This document shows, piece after piece, positions 48,536-60,023 of a stretch of DNA of 64,000 nucleotides; positions within the stretch are counted from its first letter, which is position 1; the number at the start of each line of letters is the position of its first letter. The notes beneath the pieces are model-generated. The model was not told the origin of the DNA. It searched no databases and was given only the letters and a program-made list of their open reading frames with translations. The stretch is from Parietaria judaica (Eukaryota; Streptophyta; Magnoliopsida; Rosales; Urticaceae), in contig OX940865.1 in NCBI GenBank assembly GCA_954871525.1, positions 25,714,420 through 25,778,419 on the forward strand, written 5' to 3'. The translations under genes were made by a program, and so were the position numbers.

Positions 48536-48825
48536 TGTTGGTTCCCGATTTGCCGAAGCACAAACGACACCACACAAGCCCACTCAAAGATTATAGATTA
48601 TATATAAAAGTGATAAGCTATTACTGAGTGGAGAAGAAATCGTTGAGGTATATATTGCTGAAGTTGTTTTTAAATACAAGCACAAACGCTTGTTTATATA
48701 GAGACCCATTCACTTAGAAAATTACTATACTACCCTAAAGTACTTGTGCTTCAAGCAAAAGAAAGCTAATCGAAAAAAACTTGCAGAGCAAGTATCATTT
48801 GCCTATGTCATGGCTTACGATCACA
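48536..48825 (-). repeat. 3' LTR of the Copia element
   Basis: A 290-bp direct repeat of 53273-53562. In the element's own orientation this is the downstream LTR. The RNase H reading frame runs about 15 bases into it before its stop. Confidence 0.95.
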
Positions 48826-51800
48826 TTCTCCCCCGTAAGCTTGACTTGGCTCGAGGCTCTTCACGCCGAGCAATTCTCGCATTTTCGCAAACTTGACTCT
48901 TGCTAGAGCCTTGGTAAGAATGTCAGCTCGTTGCTCTCTGGTGCTGACAAACTCCACGATGATCTCTCGTTTTACCACACACTCGCGGATAAAGTGAAAG
49001 CGAGTGTCGATGTGCTTACTGTGTCCATGAAACACCGGGTTTTTCATTAGCGCGATCGCGGACTTGTTGTCGACGTAGAGAGTCACTGGTTTCTGCTCGG
49101 CTCCTGTTATTTCACTCAGTAAGTTCCTAAGCCATAATGCTTGACACGACGCTCCGGTTGCTGCCATGAACTCAGCTTCACAAGACGATAAGGCCACAAT
49201 TTTCTGCTTCTGTGACTGCCAGGTGATCAGATTTCCGTTGAGATAAAACGTCATTCCTCCGGTACTTTTTCTATCATCGATATCACCGGCTAGATCACTG
49301 TCGGTAAACCGACTAGTTCTTCATCTCTACTTCCTTTTCCGTACTGGATCCCGTAGCTCGTCGTTCCTTTCACGTAACGAAGGATGTGCTTCACAGCCTG
49401 CTGGTGTAGACTAGTAGGCTTCTCCATGTGACGACTCACCATGCCAACTGCATATGAGATGTCAGGTCGGGTATGGGTTAGGTACCTGAGACACCCGACG
49501 ACACGTCTATACTCCGTGGGATCCACTGGGGTTCCTTCTGCATCTTTCCCAAGCTTTAACTTCGATTCTATCGGATACTTGCTCGGGTTGCAGTCCGCCA
49601 TCTTGAACTGCTTTAGAATTTTCATTGCGTAAGCCGACTGCTTTAGCGTGACAAATTCCTTCTTCTGATCGACCTCGATGCCGAGGTAGTATGAGAGTAG
49701 TCCGAGGTCGCTCATCTCGAACTCCTTCATCATTTGCTCTTTGAATCCATTTATGCCATCTGCGCTGGATCCGGTCACGATCAGGTCGTCGACGTACACA
49801 CCGACAATGAGGGCCTCCTCTCTTGAGTTCCTCGTGTAGATCGCTTGCTCTTGGGAACACTTCTTGAAACCAATACTTTTCATACTCTTGTCGAGTCGAG
49901 TGTTCCATGCACGTGGTGCTTGTCTCAAGCCATATAGAGCTTTTGACAGCTTGTACACCTTGTGCTCGGCGGTCTTGTCGACGAAGCCTTCCGGCTGAGC
50001 AACGTAGACTTCTTCTTCTAGTTCACCATTCAGGAACGCCGATTTTACGTCCAGGTGATGAATTTTCCAGCCTCGGTGAGCTGCGAGGGCTAGGATGAGC
50101 CTGACCGTGTCGAGTCTGGCTACGGGAGCAAAGACCTCTTCAAAGTCTATTCCCTGTTTCTACACATAGCCCTTTGCGACCAGTCTGGCCTTGTGCTTGA
50201 GTATTTTTCCTTCTGAATCCTTCTTGAGCTTGTAGACCCACTTCAGACCAATGGACTTGTGACCTCCTGGAAGGTTGACAAGTTCCCACGTCTGATTCTT
50301 CTCAATGGACTCCAGTTCTCTTTTCATTGTTTCTTGCCATTCCTTCTCGATGGCTGCCTCGCGATAGCTGGTTGGTTCCTCAGCGCTCACCAGCAAGAGC
50401 TCTTCTGGGCTCAAGTCGAGCTCTCGTGCTTCTTCGTAGACGTCGGACAGGGTACGAAACCCTCTTGGTCCGTCCTTGATTGACGAATCTCCTGAGCTGG
50501 TTCTAGGCGAACTGGGCGTTGCTAGTCCTTGGAAGGGAATCTCTCATTCTTCCTGCTCGATCGCCTCTTCCTCTTCGAGTATAAACTCCACCGAGTTTTG
50601 TTCAGGCTCTTAGTTCTCGTCTCGCCAATCCCACTTCTTTTCTTCTTCGAACACGGTGTCTCTGCTCACATGCGCTTTTCCGCGTCGGGGGTCGTAGAGT
50701 CTGTGTGCCTTGCTCCTTTCTTCGGCGCCAAGGTACACCATTGGTTGACTCCGATCATCGAGCTTTTTGAGGTTTGGTCCCACAGTCTTCACATGTGCGG
50801 TGCATCCAAACACCTTCAAATGCTCTAGATGAGGTTTATTCCCTTTCCAGACTTGGTAAGGGGTGCGCTCGCCTAGCGCCTTCGTCGGTAGACGGTTCAG
50901 CAAGTAGACCGCGTGTCGTACTGCTTCTCCCCAGAACCTCGCCGGGACTTTGCATGCTCTTCAGCAAACTCCTTGCAGTGTCCATCACAGTCCGGTTTCT
51001 TCTCTCGACCACACCGTTTTGCTGGGGCGTGTACGGTGCAGTGAGGTGTCGCTCTACACCTTCTTCTCCGCAGTACTCTGTTAAGTTTTGAGAAGTGAAC
51101 TCGCCTCCTCGATCTGTTCGCAGGGTCTTCATTCTATGTCCAGACTGGTTCTCGACGAGCCTCTTGAACTTCTTGAAGACTTCAAGGGCTCCACTCTTCT
51201 CCTTGAGCGTATAAACCCACATCCAACGGCTGTAATCATCAACAAGTAAAAAGAAGTACTTGTTGCCGGCTAGAGTGGCCGGGGTGATTGGACCACACAG
51301 TTCAGCGTGCACCAGTTGGAGGGGTCGCTCTGCTCGAAACTTGGCCTTGATCGGAAATGGCATTCTTGCCTGTTTCACGACCATGCAGCATTCGCAAAGC
51401 TGGTTGGGGTGTTCAATCTTCGGTACCCCAAATTCCATCTTCTTCTCTCCCATCATCTTGAGCGTGTAGAAATTTACGTGCCCAAGTCGTGCATGCCACA
51501 ACCAAGCTGGGTCTGCCAGGGGCGCCATTAAGCAGACGGGTTGGCCCGTCTCCAGGAGTATATTGTACAACCTGTTCGGCGTTCTCTTCACCTTCATCAA
51601 TAGGGCGCCACTTTGGTTCCACATCTTCAGGTATGTGCCGGCCATCACCCCTGTGTTGCCGACCTCCGTCATCTGACCGAGGCTGATGATGTTACTCTTC
51701 AACTTCGGAATGTAGTACACCTGGGTAAGTAGGCGTTGGTCCCCGTTCTTGCACTGGAACAGGATGGACCCTCTGCCTCTGATTTCGACGATCGATTCAT

Positions 51801-53115
51801 CGCCGAACTTCACGTTCCCTGTGATCTTTTCATCGAGCTCTTTAAACTTAGCTCGGTCTCCCGTCATGTGGTTGCTCGCACCATTGTCTAAATACCAAAC
51901 GTCGGTATAGACATTCTTCTCTCCGTCTACGAGGAGGTTTGCAATAACCTTGTCCTCGATAAGCATGACCGTCTCTTCGGCCATCTTCTCCGGGCTGGGC
52001 CTTTTCTCGGCCATCGTTAGCTCGGGCTCCGGGCTCGACTGCACGTCGACTGGCTCCTCCAGGATGGTCTTCTCTCTGACTGCTTCTCGCCCGGGCTCAG
52101 CGTCGCTCTCGCCTTCGACGCTCGTATCCTCGTCTCTCCTTACTTCAATGTTCTTCTCCTGCTGGGCGAACATCAGCATTTTCTCGTCTTCGTCAAATAT
52201 TGTCAGGTTTGCTTCATCACCGTGCTTCTTACTGCGGCATTTTGATGCATAGTGCCCGAGTTTCTGACAATTGTAGCACTTCACCGTGCTCTTGTCTCTT
52301 CGGAACGTGGTGCCTTCCTGGCGGGGTGAGCTACTGCCGCGACCTCGCATGTCACGACCTCTCCCTCGTCCTCGGCCTCTACCACGTGCTCGGCTATCTC
52401 CGTTGTACCCGCCACGACTCGACGAGCTTGAAGAAGACTCAACTCTATGGCTCTTCTTCTGCTTAGCCACCCATTCTTCATGTGTCAGCAATAGGTGCTT
52501 CTCCTCTTCGTTCTTCACTGTGACGCCTCCCATCTGCTTAGCCATCGCTTCTTGGCTTGCTAGCAAATTCTCAAACTCTACAAGTGATGGTTGAACGGGC
52601 CATCCTTGTACAGCAATCACGAAGCTTCGGTACTCCGATCTCAAGCCGTGAATGATGATCCTCTTCATACGAGCCTCTCCGATGACAGACTTCGGATCGA
52701 GATCGCTAATCTCACGACATATCGACTTGACCTTGTGAAAGTATTGAGCAATCGTCACGTCGCGTTGTGAGATTGAGAGCAGCTCGTTCTCTAAGAGCTG
52801 TAGCCTCGCATCATTCTTCTTTGAGAAAAGTGTCACGAACGTCTCCCATGCTTCTTTGGGCGTCTTGTCGTCCCGAATGTGCTCTAATATCTCTTCTTCA
52901 ATGGTAGTCTTCAGGGCGAACATCGCTTTGCCTGCTTTGATTTTCCATTTGCGCAAGGTGCCGTTAGCATCTTCTTCCGGCGGCGTAGTTTCGCTTCCAC
53001 CGACGATCTCCCATAGGTCGTGCCCTTACAAATAGGACATCATGCATGTTGCCCATGTGTTGTAGTTGGTGCTGTTGAGTTTCTTGATACCTCCGACAAC
53101 TTGGAGATCACCCAT
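48808..53115 (-). pseudogene. Broken Copia gag-pol polyprotein
   Basis: Translation would start at the ATG at 53115. Recognisable in order: gag N terminus; CCHC knuckle (CYNCQKLGHYASKC); aspartic protease core with LDNGASNHMTG; GAG-pre-integrase (WHARLGH); integrase with TDRGGEF and TAYTPQQNGVVERRN; reverse transcriptase with YVDDLIV; and RNase H with SSCEAEFMA. Disabling changes: stop codons at 53026-53028 (TAA), 50610-50612 (TAA), 50544-50546 (TGA) and 50160-50162 (TAG); a one-base gain in an A-run near 50949-50951; and a one-base loss near 49303-49310. Each stop is one C-to-T step from CAA, CAG or CGA. The element cannot make its own full polyprotein but could be mobilised in trans. Confidence 0.92.
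48826..48834 (-). promoter_or_regulatory. Polypurine tract of the Copia element
   Basis: The minus-strand GGGGGAGAA abuts the 3' LTR directly. This is the position and composition expected of the plus-strand primer for reverse transcription. Confidence 0.85.
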
Positions 53116-53258
53116 CGTGTTGGCAGTACCTCGACACAAAGAAAGCTCACACGATTAAATCTCAAGAAATTCGTTTCTGATGTGGAAGATCAGTCGGAAC
53201 TGCAACCACAGAGCATACTAAGACTTTCAAGAGACTTAATAATGACACCAACAACCTC

Positions 53259-53270
53259 GCTCTGATACCA
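53259..53270 (-). promoter_or_regulatory. Primer-binding site of the Copia element
   Basis: The minus-strand TGGTATCAGAGC lies two bases inside the 5' LTR. It matches the 3' end of initiator methionine tRNA, the usual primer for plant Copia elements. Confidence 0.92.
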
Positions 53271-53272
53271 AA

Positions 53273-53562
53273 TGTTGGTTCCCGATTTGCCGAAGCACAA
53301 ACGACACCACACAAGCCCACTCAAAGATTATAGATTATATATAAAAGTGATAAGCTATTACTGAGTGGAGAAGAAATCGTTGGAGTATATATTGCTGAAG
53401 TTGTTTTTAAATACAAGCACAAACGCTTGTTTATATAGAGACCCATTCACTTAGAAAATTACTATACTACCCTAAAGTACTTGTGCTTCAAGCAAAAGAA
53501 AGCTAATCGAAAAAAACTTGCAGAGCAAGTATCATTTGCCTATGTCATGGCTTACGATCACA
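53273..53562 (-). repeat. 5' LTR of the Copia element
   Basis: A 290-bp LTR in direct repeat with 48536-48825 and next to the primer-binding site, so it is the 5' LTR in element orientation. Confidence 0.95.
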
Positions 53563-55783
53563 ATATATAGGGCTCTTTATAATTATTATTTTTTTGTTAA
53601 TCAGAAATTTTCGTTAATTTATGGTCAAAAGGCCAAATCCGAACCAAAATTATAAAAGATCAGCTATTTTTGCTGTATATAGAACAAAGGAAATATATAT
53701 TTCTTTTTCTCAACACAAAAATAATTGTAAGAGAGTGATCATTTTCGCTATTTTTCAAACAAAGGGCCAAAGCTGCACATATCTCGTAAAAGAAAGAAAA
53801 TATTGCTATATGCTAACAGCTCTAAATTATATACGTCTATATATAATTCATTGAATAATTGGCTCTAAATTAGATCGGCTAATACATGAATTTGTATATT
53901 TATTATATGTGGACTGGAGACTGATTGAGGCCTCGTCTCATCAATTGGCTTGGTCAAGAATTACAAACTTATGACACTACTTAGATAAAAACGACACGTC
54001 GTGTAACCTAAAGTTTAGCGATTTTGAACCGTTGATTCGGTCATGGATCGACGACTCTCATTTACCCTAGCTCTACTAAAATCTAAATTCAAGGTGTTTT
54101 TATTTTATTGTTTTTTATTTGTGTTGTCAGTTTAATCTTTTGATCTCATGCAAATATTTGTATAATATATTCTAAACAATTTTCCGTGGGAGTGAATTTG
54201 AAACTGCAAATTTAGATTTATCGACAAAATTTGACGACACTAAACTTCTTAAGAAATCAAATATTCATGAATATAATTTGGAAAATCAATTATATTCAAT
54301 AAAATTATAAAAACTGAATATAATTAACCGTAAAATTATATTCATGAACAATTAATTTCTATTAATCAACCAAACAACAAATACAGATATGCTATCAAAT
54401 AAGAAGCAATAAACGGAGAATGTGACAAGTATACGCAATAGAAGAAAAAAAAAAGATAAATAAGTCAAATGCTCATTTTGATCAATTTTTTTTTAACAAA
54501 ATGTCTAAATTTATTTATGGTATCTAAAATCACTAATTAATGAAATATGGACCAATAACCCTTAATATTGTTTACGTGTAAAATTAATGTTTGGGATTGA
54601 AATTATGTTTTTAATTTCCTTATATATGTTTTCAATATTTTTCCCTATTAATGTGGATTCTAACGGTTTTAAATTTAAATAACGAAATTCTATTCGAATA
54701 CGTTTTATTTTCAGCCTTTTTTTTTTTTTTTGCAAAACAATATTTTCTTAATTTATTTTCGTAAATTTATATACGACTGTGTTAAATATTTTTCGTAACT
54801 TTACATATGAGTAGGAAAACAAAAATTGGAAAAGCAATATTAAATGTACATATAAATATATATTTTTTCTTAGCTTTACATACGAGTAGGAAAATGAAAA
54901 TTGGAAAAACGATATTAAATGTACATGTAAATATAAATATTTTTTTGTAACTTTTCATACGATTAGGAAAATGTAGTTACGAAACTGTAATCACGAAAAA
55001 ATTGTAACTACGTAGCTGTAATTACAAAACTACAATCATGTAACTATAGTTACAGATTCATAATTATAGTTACGAATATGTAAATGTAATTAATGCCAAA
55101 TGGTAACTATCCTTACAAAGGCCTTATGAATACGTATATATAATTACCGAATGGTAAACGGGGGAGAGGCACCGGCGGGAGGGGGAGAGGAACGGTAAAC
55201 GGCGAACGAACGGAGAAGGACGACGAATAGTCATGAATGGAAATAAAAACCTTGGTGAGCAAACGAGCCCAGCGTTGGTGATCGAGAGACGGCGACTGGC
55301 GACGTGATAAGTTTTTGGCCACAGAAATAATTTCGAGGAGAGAAACCAGAGGAGCCCACGAAAGAGGAGAGAGGAGGTTAGAAGAGAGAGAAGGTCGACA
55401 TATTTGAATTAAATGATGGGTTTCTTAAATAACAATCATAATTAATATGAGAAGTTGTCAAAATTAATTATTTAAAATTTTAATTAATAATTATAAGAAA
55501 AAAATTAATTATTAAAATTAATAACTAGGGTTAATATGGTCCATAAAAATTATTAGTGGGTATAGGAAACTCATGGCAATTTTCTTAAACCTTTAATACT
55601 TTTAAGGTATTTAGCGAGCGTTCCTTAGAATAAATATATATATCATAAGCATGATGTAAATGAAAGTCCAAGATTTCAAATAAAAATCTACTAACACCAA
55701 TTCTCAGTTATGCTGAGAAAAATGGAATTACTTAATAATACAATAAAAATAAAAATAAAAATAAAAACTCATTTGCCAGAAAT
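53563..55783. other. Intergenic region between WSD-F and the Copia element
   Basis: Mostly AT-rich. A degenerate tandem repeat lies at 54799-54977, followed by a run of short GTAACTAC/TGTAATTAC repeats to about 55100. Positions 55150-55390 are purine- and GC-rich with a short ORF lacking any recognisable domain. This could be a fragment of a gene or transposon leader. No gene is supported. Confidence 0.5.
54799..54977. repeat. Tandem repeat, about 75-bp unit, roughly 2.4 copies
   Basis: Copies begin near 54799, 54874 and 54951 with CTTT(A/T)CATA(T/C)GA(G/T)TAGGAAAA. The first two also share ATATTAAATGTACAT. The third is truncated. Confidence 0.75.
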
Positions 55784-58700
55784 TTATTTATCGTCTAAAG
55801 AAGTACCGTTTTGTATCACGGCTTCTTTAATAACCTCGAATGATTGGATAATGTCGTCTAGTAATTGTTTCGGATTAGGAATTATATTTTCATCGACTGA
55901 AAGAACAATCGTCATCTTCTTTCCATAGCTCTGGAAATTAACCATCAGTTCCTGTACCTGTAATAAAAACTCTATATAAGTTTGGAAAATAAATATCAAG
56001 CAAAATTTTCTTCAAATTAGTTATTGGGTCATCTAGTATAAATGCAGTCACAAATGACACTCTTGCACAATAATTAAGCAAAACTACTTAATATATTTAT
56101 ATATATATATATAAACAGGAATAGTTTTTATTTATTTTTTTATATATAATCTCATTTTCTTATTCACGAGTTTTTTCTTTTCGTCAATATAAAGTATGTC
56201 CTCTTGACATCTAATACCCTTTAGAGCTAAATGAATTCAAATAATTATAACATATATAAGAGGTGTTATTTTAGACCCCGAGACTAGGCAGAGTAGGCAC
56301 AAGCCTATATATATTTAAACAAAATATTCATCAAAAGAGGTTCCAATCATTATTTTTTTTTTGCCCTAAAATTTTAGATATAATATATAGATTCTCACTC
56401 CTAATTCATATATTACATAACCCTTAATTCTTCATTCTCCTCTTCCTTCCATAATATGTACTATGTACTTAATATTAATACAATATTTAAGGCTTGCAAT
56501 ACATAATGTAACATTCACTATCGGTTAGCTTTAAAAAATACCGTATGGCAAATAATTATTACCCTATGCATATTGTTTTTTAAAACTTGAGAATAACTTT
56601 TTTTCTAATAAATAAATACTATTTTGAATTGAATTTAATTATTAATTCTGCATAATTAATGCTATGAAAAGTTATTAAAATTAATTCCTTACATTTGCTT
56701 GGCAATAGGTAGTTGCAGCAATATAAGCCATTGGATGCCCATAAAAGTCAACTTCTTCAATTGGACCAGCAACGTTGGAGAACGTCATGGTCGTGTTGAT
56801 GAAGACTCTTCGAAAAACTGAGTTTGCATACTAGTACATATTATATATAATATATTATCATCAGTGTTAATCAGCAAGTATAGGCATTATTTAATTGAAT
56901 GCCTAGAATTTGATCAAAATGACACTGATATTGTTTCGACTTTCGACATTAATTTTGAGTAGTGCTTAACAATAGTAAGTACATTAAATGATATATACTT
57001 AAATGTACAACCTCTCTCACAATATATAGAGTTTAGACCCTTGAAATTTGTATTACTTGTCCGACGCTATCAAACCTTCGTGTCTAGAAAAGGTAGTCTA
57101 CATATATTCTATATACAGTAGAACCTCTATAAATTAATACTCGATAAATCAATACCTCGATTAATTAATAATTTTCTCCAGTCCCTACTATATTAACTTA
57201 GTTCAATTTTTACCTCGATAAATTAATAAACTCGATAATATAATAAATTTATTTGGTCCCAACCTTATTAATTTATAAAGGTTCAACTGTATATCCTTTT
57301 ATTTCAATTTTTTATTTTTCAAAATAAGCTCTTAGGTTTTAATTCTTGAAACTTGGTTCTATGTCCCTTTGGTTCACATAAGTTCTTCAGTTTCAAGACA
57401 GAAAAGTACTCTAAACGTAAAAAAATTATTAAAGACTTTATACCTCTAAGCCGAAAAACTTATAAACGAGTCCGAGGATGAAGAAGTTGCAAATAGCTTC
57501 ACGGGAATACTTTTTCCGATCAACTGTTGCTTTGGCTTCACGAACGTAATCAAGAGGATCGTCTCTCAGGCCAATTGTAAGTGGAAGAAGAACATAGCCA
57601 AAATGATTTCCCCATTTCAGCTTGGTATTTTTTTCCATCATATCGGCTAAATCCTTCGAAAGCATATAAAGTTGTTAGATATATATATACAGTTGATGAG
57701 TAAGTGAGCTGAATCAAATTAAATGTATAAATATAATATAATGAAACACAAAATATTTTTAATTTAAATTCTATATTGAATTACATTTTTGTTATTAATT
57801 TTCACAATGATTATTTGAATTAGACCGTTAGTTAGAGACCTGATTGTCCAAATTAATTCATAATAATAAATATATAAAAAATCCGAATCATATTGTAGAA
57901 AAAAAAAATTAGAATACTGATAACTTTTTTAGAATAAGAAAAATCTTAACCGAAATTTTTGTTTTGACCATATTTACACAATTGAATAGAATCATGTCGG
58001 AGTATAATATTACAAAAAAAAAAATGCTGACCTGAATTTCGGAAGATTGTCTAAGGTTGATGAACAAAAGCGATCTTAAGCGAATGTTGTTGGGAATGTT
58101 ATTTTTCTTCTGTGTCCTTCCCTTGTCATTCTTACTTTCAAGGCCTAAGTATTTTTGGTAACTATTAGAAATACTAACTTTTGTTAATTTTTATATGATC
58201 ACACAATAAACATATAGTCGGGAAACCAAAAGCTCACCGTATCTTTTGTTTAGATATTTGGATAAGCCTGCTTGTGTGATACCCACAGCGACATCATTTA
58301 TTGTCTGCGTGAAAAAATAACAATAGAAAGATTAATTATGAGAATACACATTATAAATTTATGAATTTCAATAATATTTTTACTTTTAATTTTTAAAAAT
58401 AGATATTTTTTAAATAATGAAATAAAACTCAAACTATTACAAAATTGTGAATATAAAATTATAGTTGCTTTATATCTTACTCAATGAATGAAAAAAAAAA
58501 TGTACGTATTGCTTGAATATGTATTTTGATCATAATAGTTCAAAAACTTAAATGCTCAACTAACTAAGTCAGTTATATTAAATGAAAAGTAAATTAAATT
58601 GTAACTTTACCATGTTCATTGCATTCTTCACCAATTTCATATCATCCAAATCGACAAATCCAAAAACCACCCGCCGAAGACTATTCTGATCGTCACTCGG

Positions 58701-60023
58701 AGAACCTTTAATAGGCGTCTTGCTATCTTTGAAAGCGAAAAAAACGGTAGCAACAAACATCATAAGACCCAGAACGGTGTTCCAAATCATCTTGAAGGTC
58801 CACCAAAACCCTAACAACACGCCCAAAAACCTTTTTCCCGTAGCGAAATAACCAACAACTTGGTCAGCGGTATTTGCTGTCGGAAGAGTCGGCAAAGCAT
58901 TTGGGTCGGAGTTTTTGCGCATGCAAGCGAGCAAGAGAGACATAAGAGATATTCCGTCCCCGAAAGAGTGGTGAATCCTGAAGACCGCCACACTTTCGGA
59001 CATGGCGGTCTTCACATTGAGGATGTGGAGCTCCCAAAGAGGCTTTCTTGTGTTCAAACTTGTTTCTGTGAGATTATGGATGTAGTCTTCGACGAATTTA
59101 TCTCCAGAGTTAGTGTCTCCTTCGATCTTTTCGAGCTCAGGGATGATGACGTGATCATCTATATTCACAGGTGCTCTCACCCATTTCATGTTTTTATTGC
59201 CTTTTGCAAGATCTTTGACCTGGATAATGGTTCATGACGTTCTATAATAACAATTTATTGGAGGTCATTATGTTGAGTTAGGTATTGATAGTTGATACAT
59301 CCTCTAAATTAGTATACAAACAATATAATAATTTTTTCCTTTATATATCTATATTACCTTTTGGAACTAGACATACAATTACTTAGATTGGAACCTAAAT
59401 ATTGTGTACACAAGATGTTAAGCGCCGAAATGATCGCAGAGTCAAATAATAATGATCTGATCAATATTTAAATCAATATACTATATACACACACATACAC
59501 ACACATAATTAATATTAAATAATTATCTATATCCTTTACCAACAAACTTGATTAACGAGGGTGCTTAATTAAGGAATTAATGCATAAACGAGGGCACTTA
59601 AGGAATTTAAGGCATTATGGAGATCCTAATTAAGGAATTTAAGGGCACTTAAGGTATTATGGAGATCCTAATTAAGGAATTTAAGGGCACTTAAGGCATA
59701 ATTTATAACTGATATTGGTGTGTGTGTGTGTGTACACACATATATTAATGCACAAAAATAATGTATAGTAGTGTTACCATCAAACTTGAGAAGCGAGGAT
59801 GTTTGAGCAAAGTATGAGGCAAGTTGGCCTTAACAACAGAAGGGTCGATCTTGGTTTTGAAACCCATGATCGCCAAGATATGAACGTTATCTTTATGGAA
59901 GAAAAGATCAAATGGGCACACTGGCTCTTCGTTTTCCTGCTCCATCCTCTCATTTTCACCAAACGACATGTTTTCCATTGTCGTTTCAGTAGGGCTCACG
60001 ACCATTTTTCTCAATCTGTTCAT
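55784..60023 (-). CDS. WSD-F: WSD1-like wax ester synthase/diacylglycerol acyltransferase, divergent copy, 7 exons, 516 aa
   Basis: Exons on the minus strand: 60023-59778, 59219-58611, 58304-58238, 58144-58032, 57653-57444, 56830-56693, 55951-55784 (1551 bp in frame, GT-AG). The catalytic motif is HHSFGDG. KHPRFSSL, PLWELHIL, TINDVAVGITQAG, KWGNHFGYVLLPL and FSNVAGPIEEV are recognisable. Unusual features compared with paralogues: the N-terminal SPVGRLF motif reads CPFDLFF; two residues are missing before NVHILAIMG; NIRPSPGIQ reads NLRQSSEIQ; and TTYGQ reads TTYCQ. The last exon has tandem acceptors six bases apart (55957 or 55951), so two extra residues (VQ) could be included. The start is the first in-frame ATG and aligns with MSTLREIVV of WSD-E. 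The frame is intact, but several conserved positions have changed, so activity or substrate may differ. Confidence 0.88.
57116..57289. mobile_element. Emigrant-like MITE (pogo/Tc1-mariner type), 174 bp, in intron 5 of WSD-F
   Basis: The ends read CAGTAGAACCTCTATAAATT and, from the other side, CAGTTGAACCTTTATAAATT, with TA on both flanks. This matches the known Emigrant family of plant MITEs (CAGTAAAACCTCTATAAATT-type ends, TA target). The interior consists of related GATAAATTAATA motifs and has no coding capacity. Confidence 0.88.
59531..59702. repeat. Exon 1 relic and minisatellite in intron 1 of WSD-F
   Basis: Positions 59531-59566 resemble the 3' end of exon 1 plus splice donor of this gene family (ATCCTTTACCAACAAACTTG, then ACGAGGGTGCTTA). 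They lie within intron 1, about 210 bp downstream of the real donor. They merge into a tandem repeat with a 42-bp unit (GGCATTATGGAGATCCTAAT...GGGCACTTAA), present in about two full and two partial copies up to 59702. This looks like a decayed partial exon duplication that seeded a minisatellite. Confidence 0.65.

Larger units (their letters stand above)
48536..53562 (-). mobile_element. Full-length Ty1/Copia LTR retrotransposon, 5.03 kb, target duplication ATATA
   Basis: Both 290-bp LTRs begin TGTTGGTTCC and end GATCACA. The element is flanked by ATATA on both sides (48531-48535 and 53563-53567). The coding strand is minus. Order on that strand is LTR, tRNA-iMet-type primer site, gag with CCHC knuckle, protease, integrase, reverse transcriptase, RNase H, polypurine tract, LTR. 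Integrase before reverse transcriptase identifies Copia. By eye the LTRs differ at only about two adjacent-region bases near the GTTGAGG/GTTGGAG site, so insertion is recent. The polyprotein is nevertheless broken (see separate entry). It lies upstream of WSD-E and downstream of WSD-F. Confidence 0.95.

Noticed and set aside
55113..55322. Short ORF in a GC-rich block downstream of WSD-F
   Set aside because: 69 codons, low complexity, no start context or domain, and no support as an exon.
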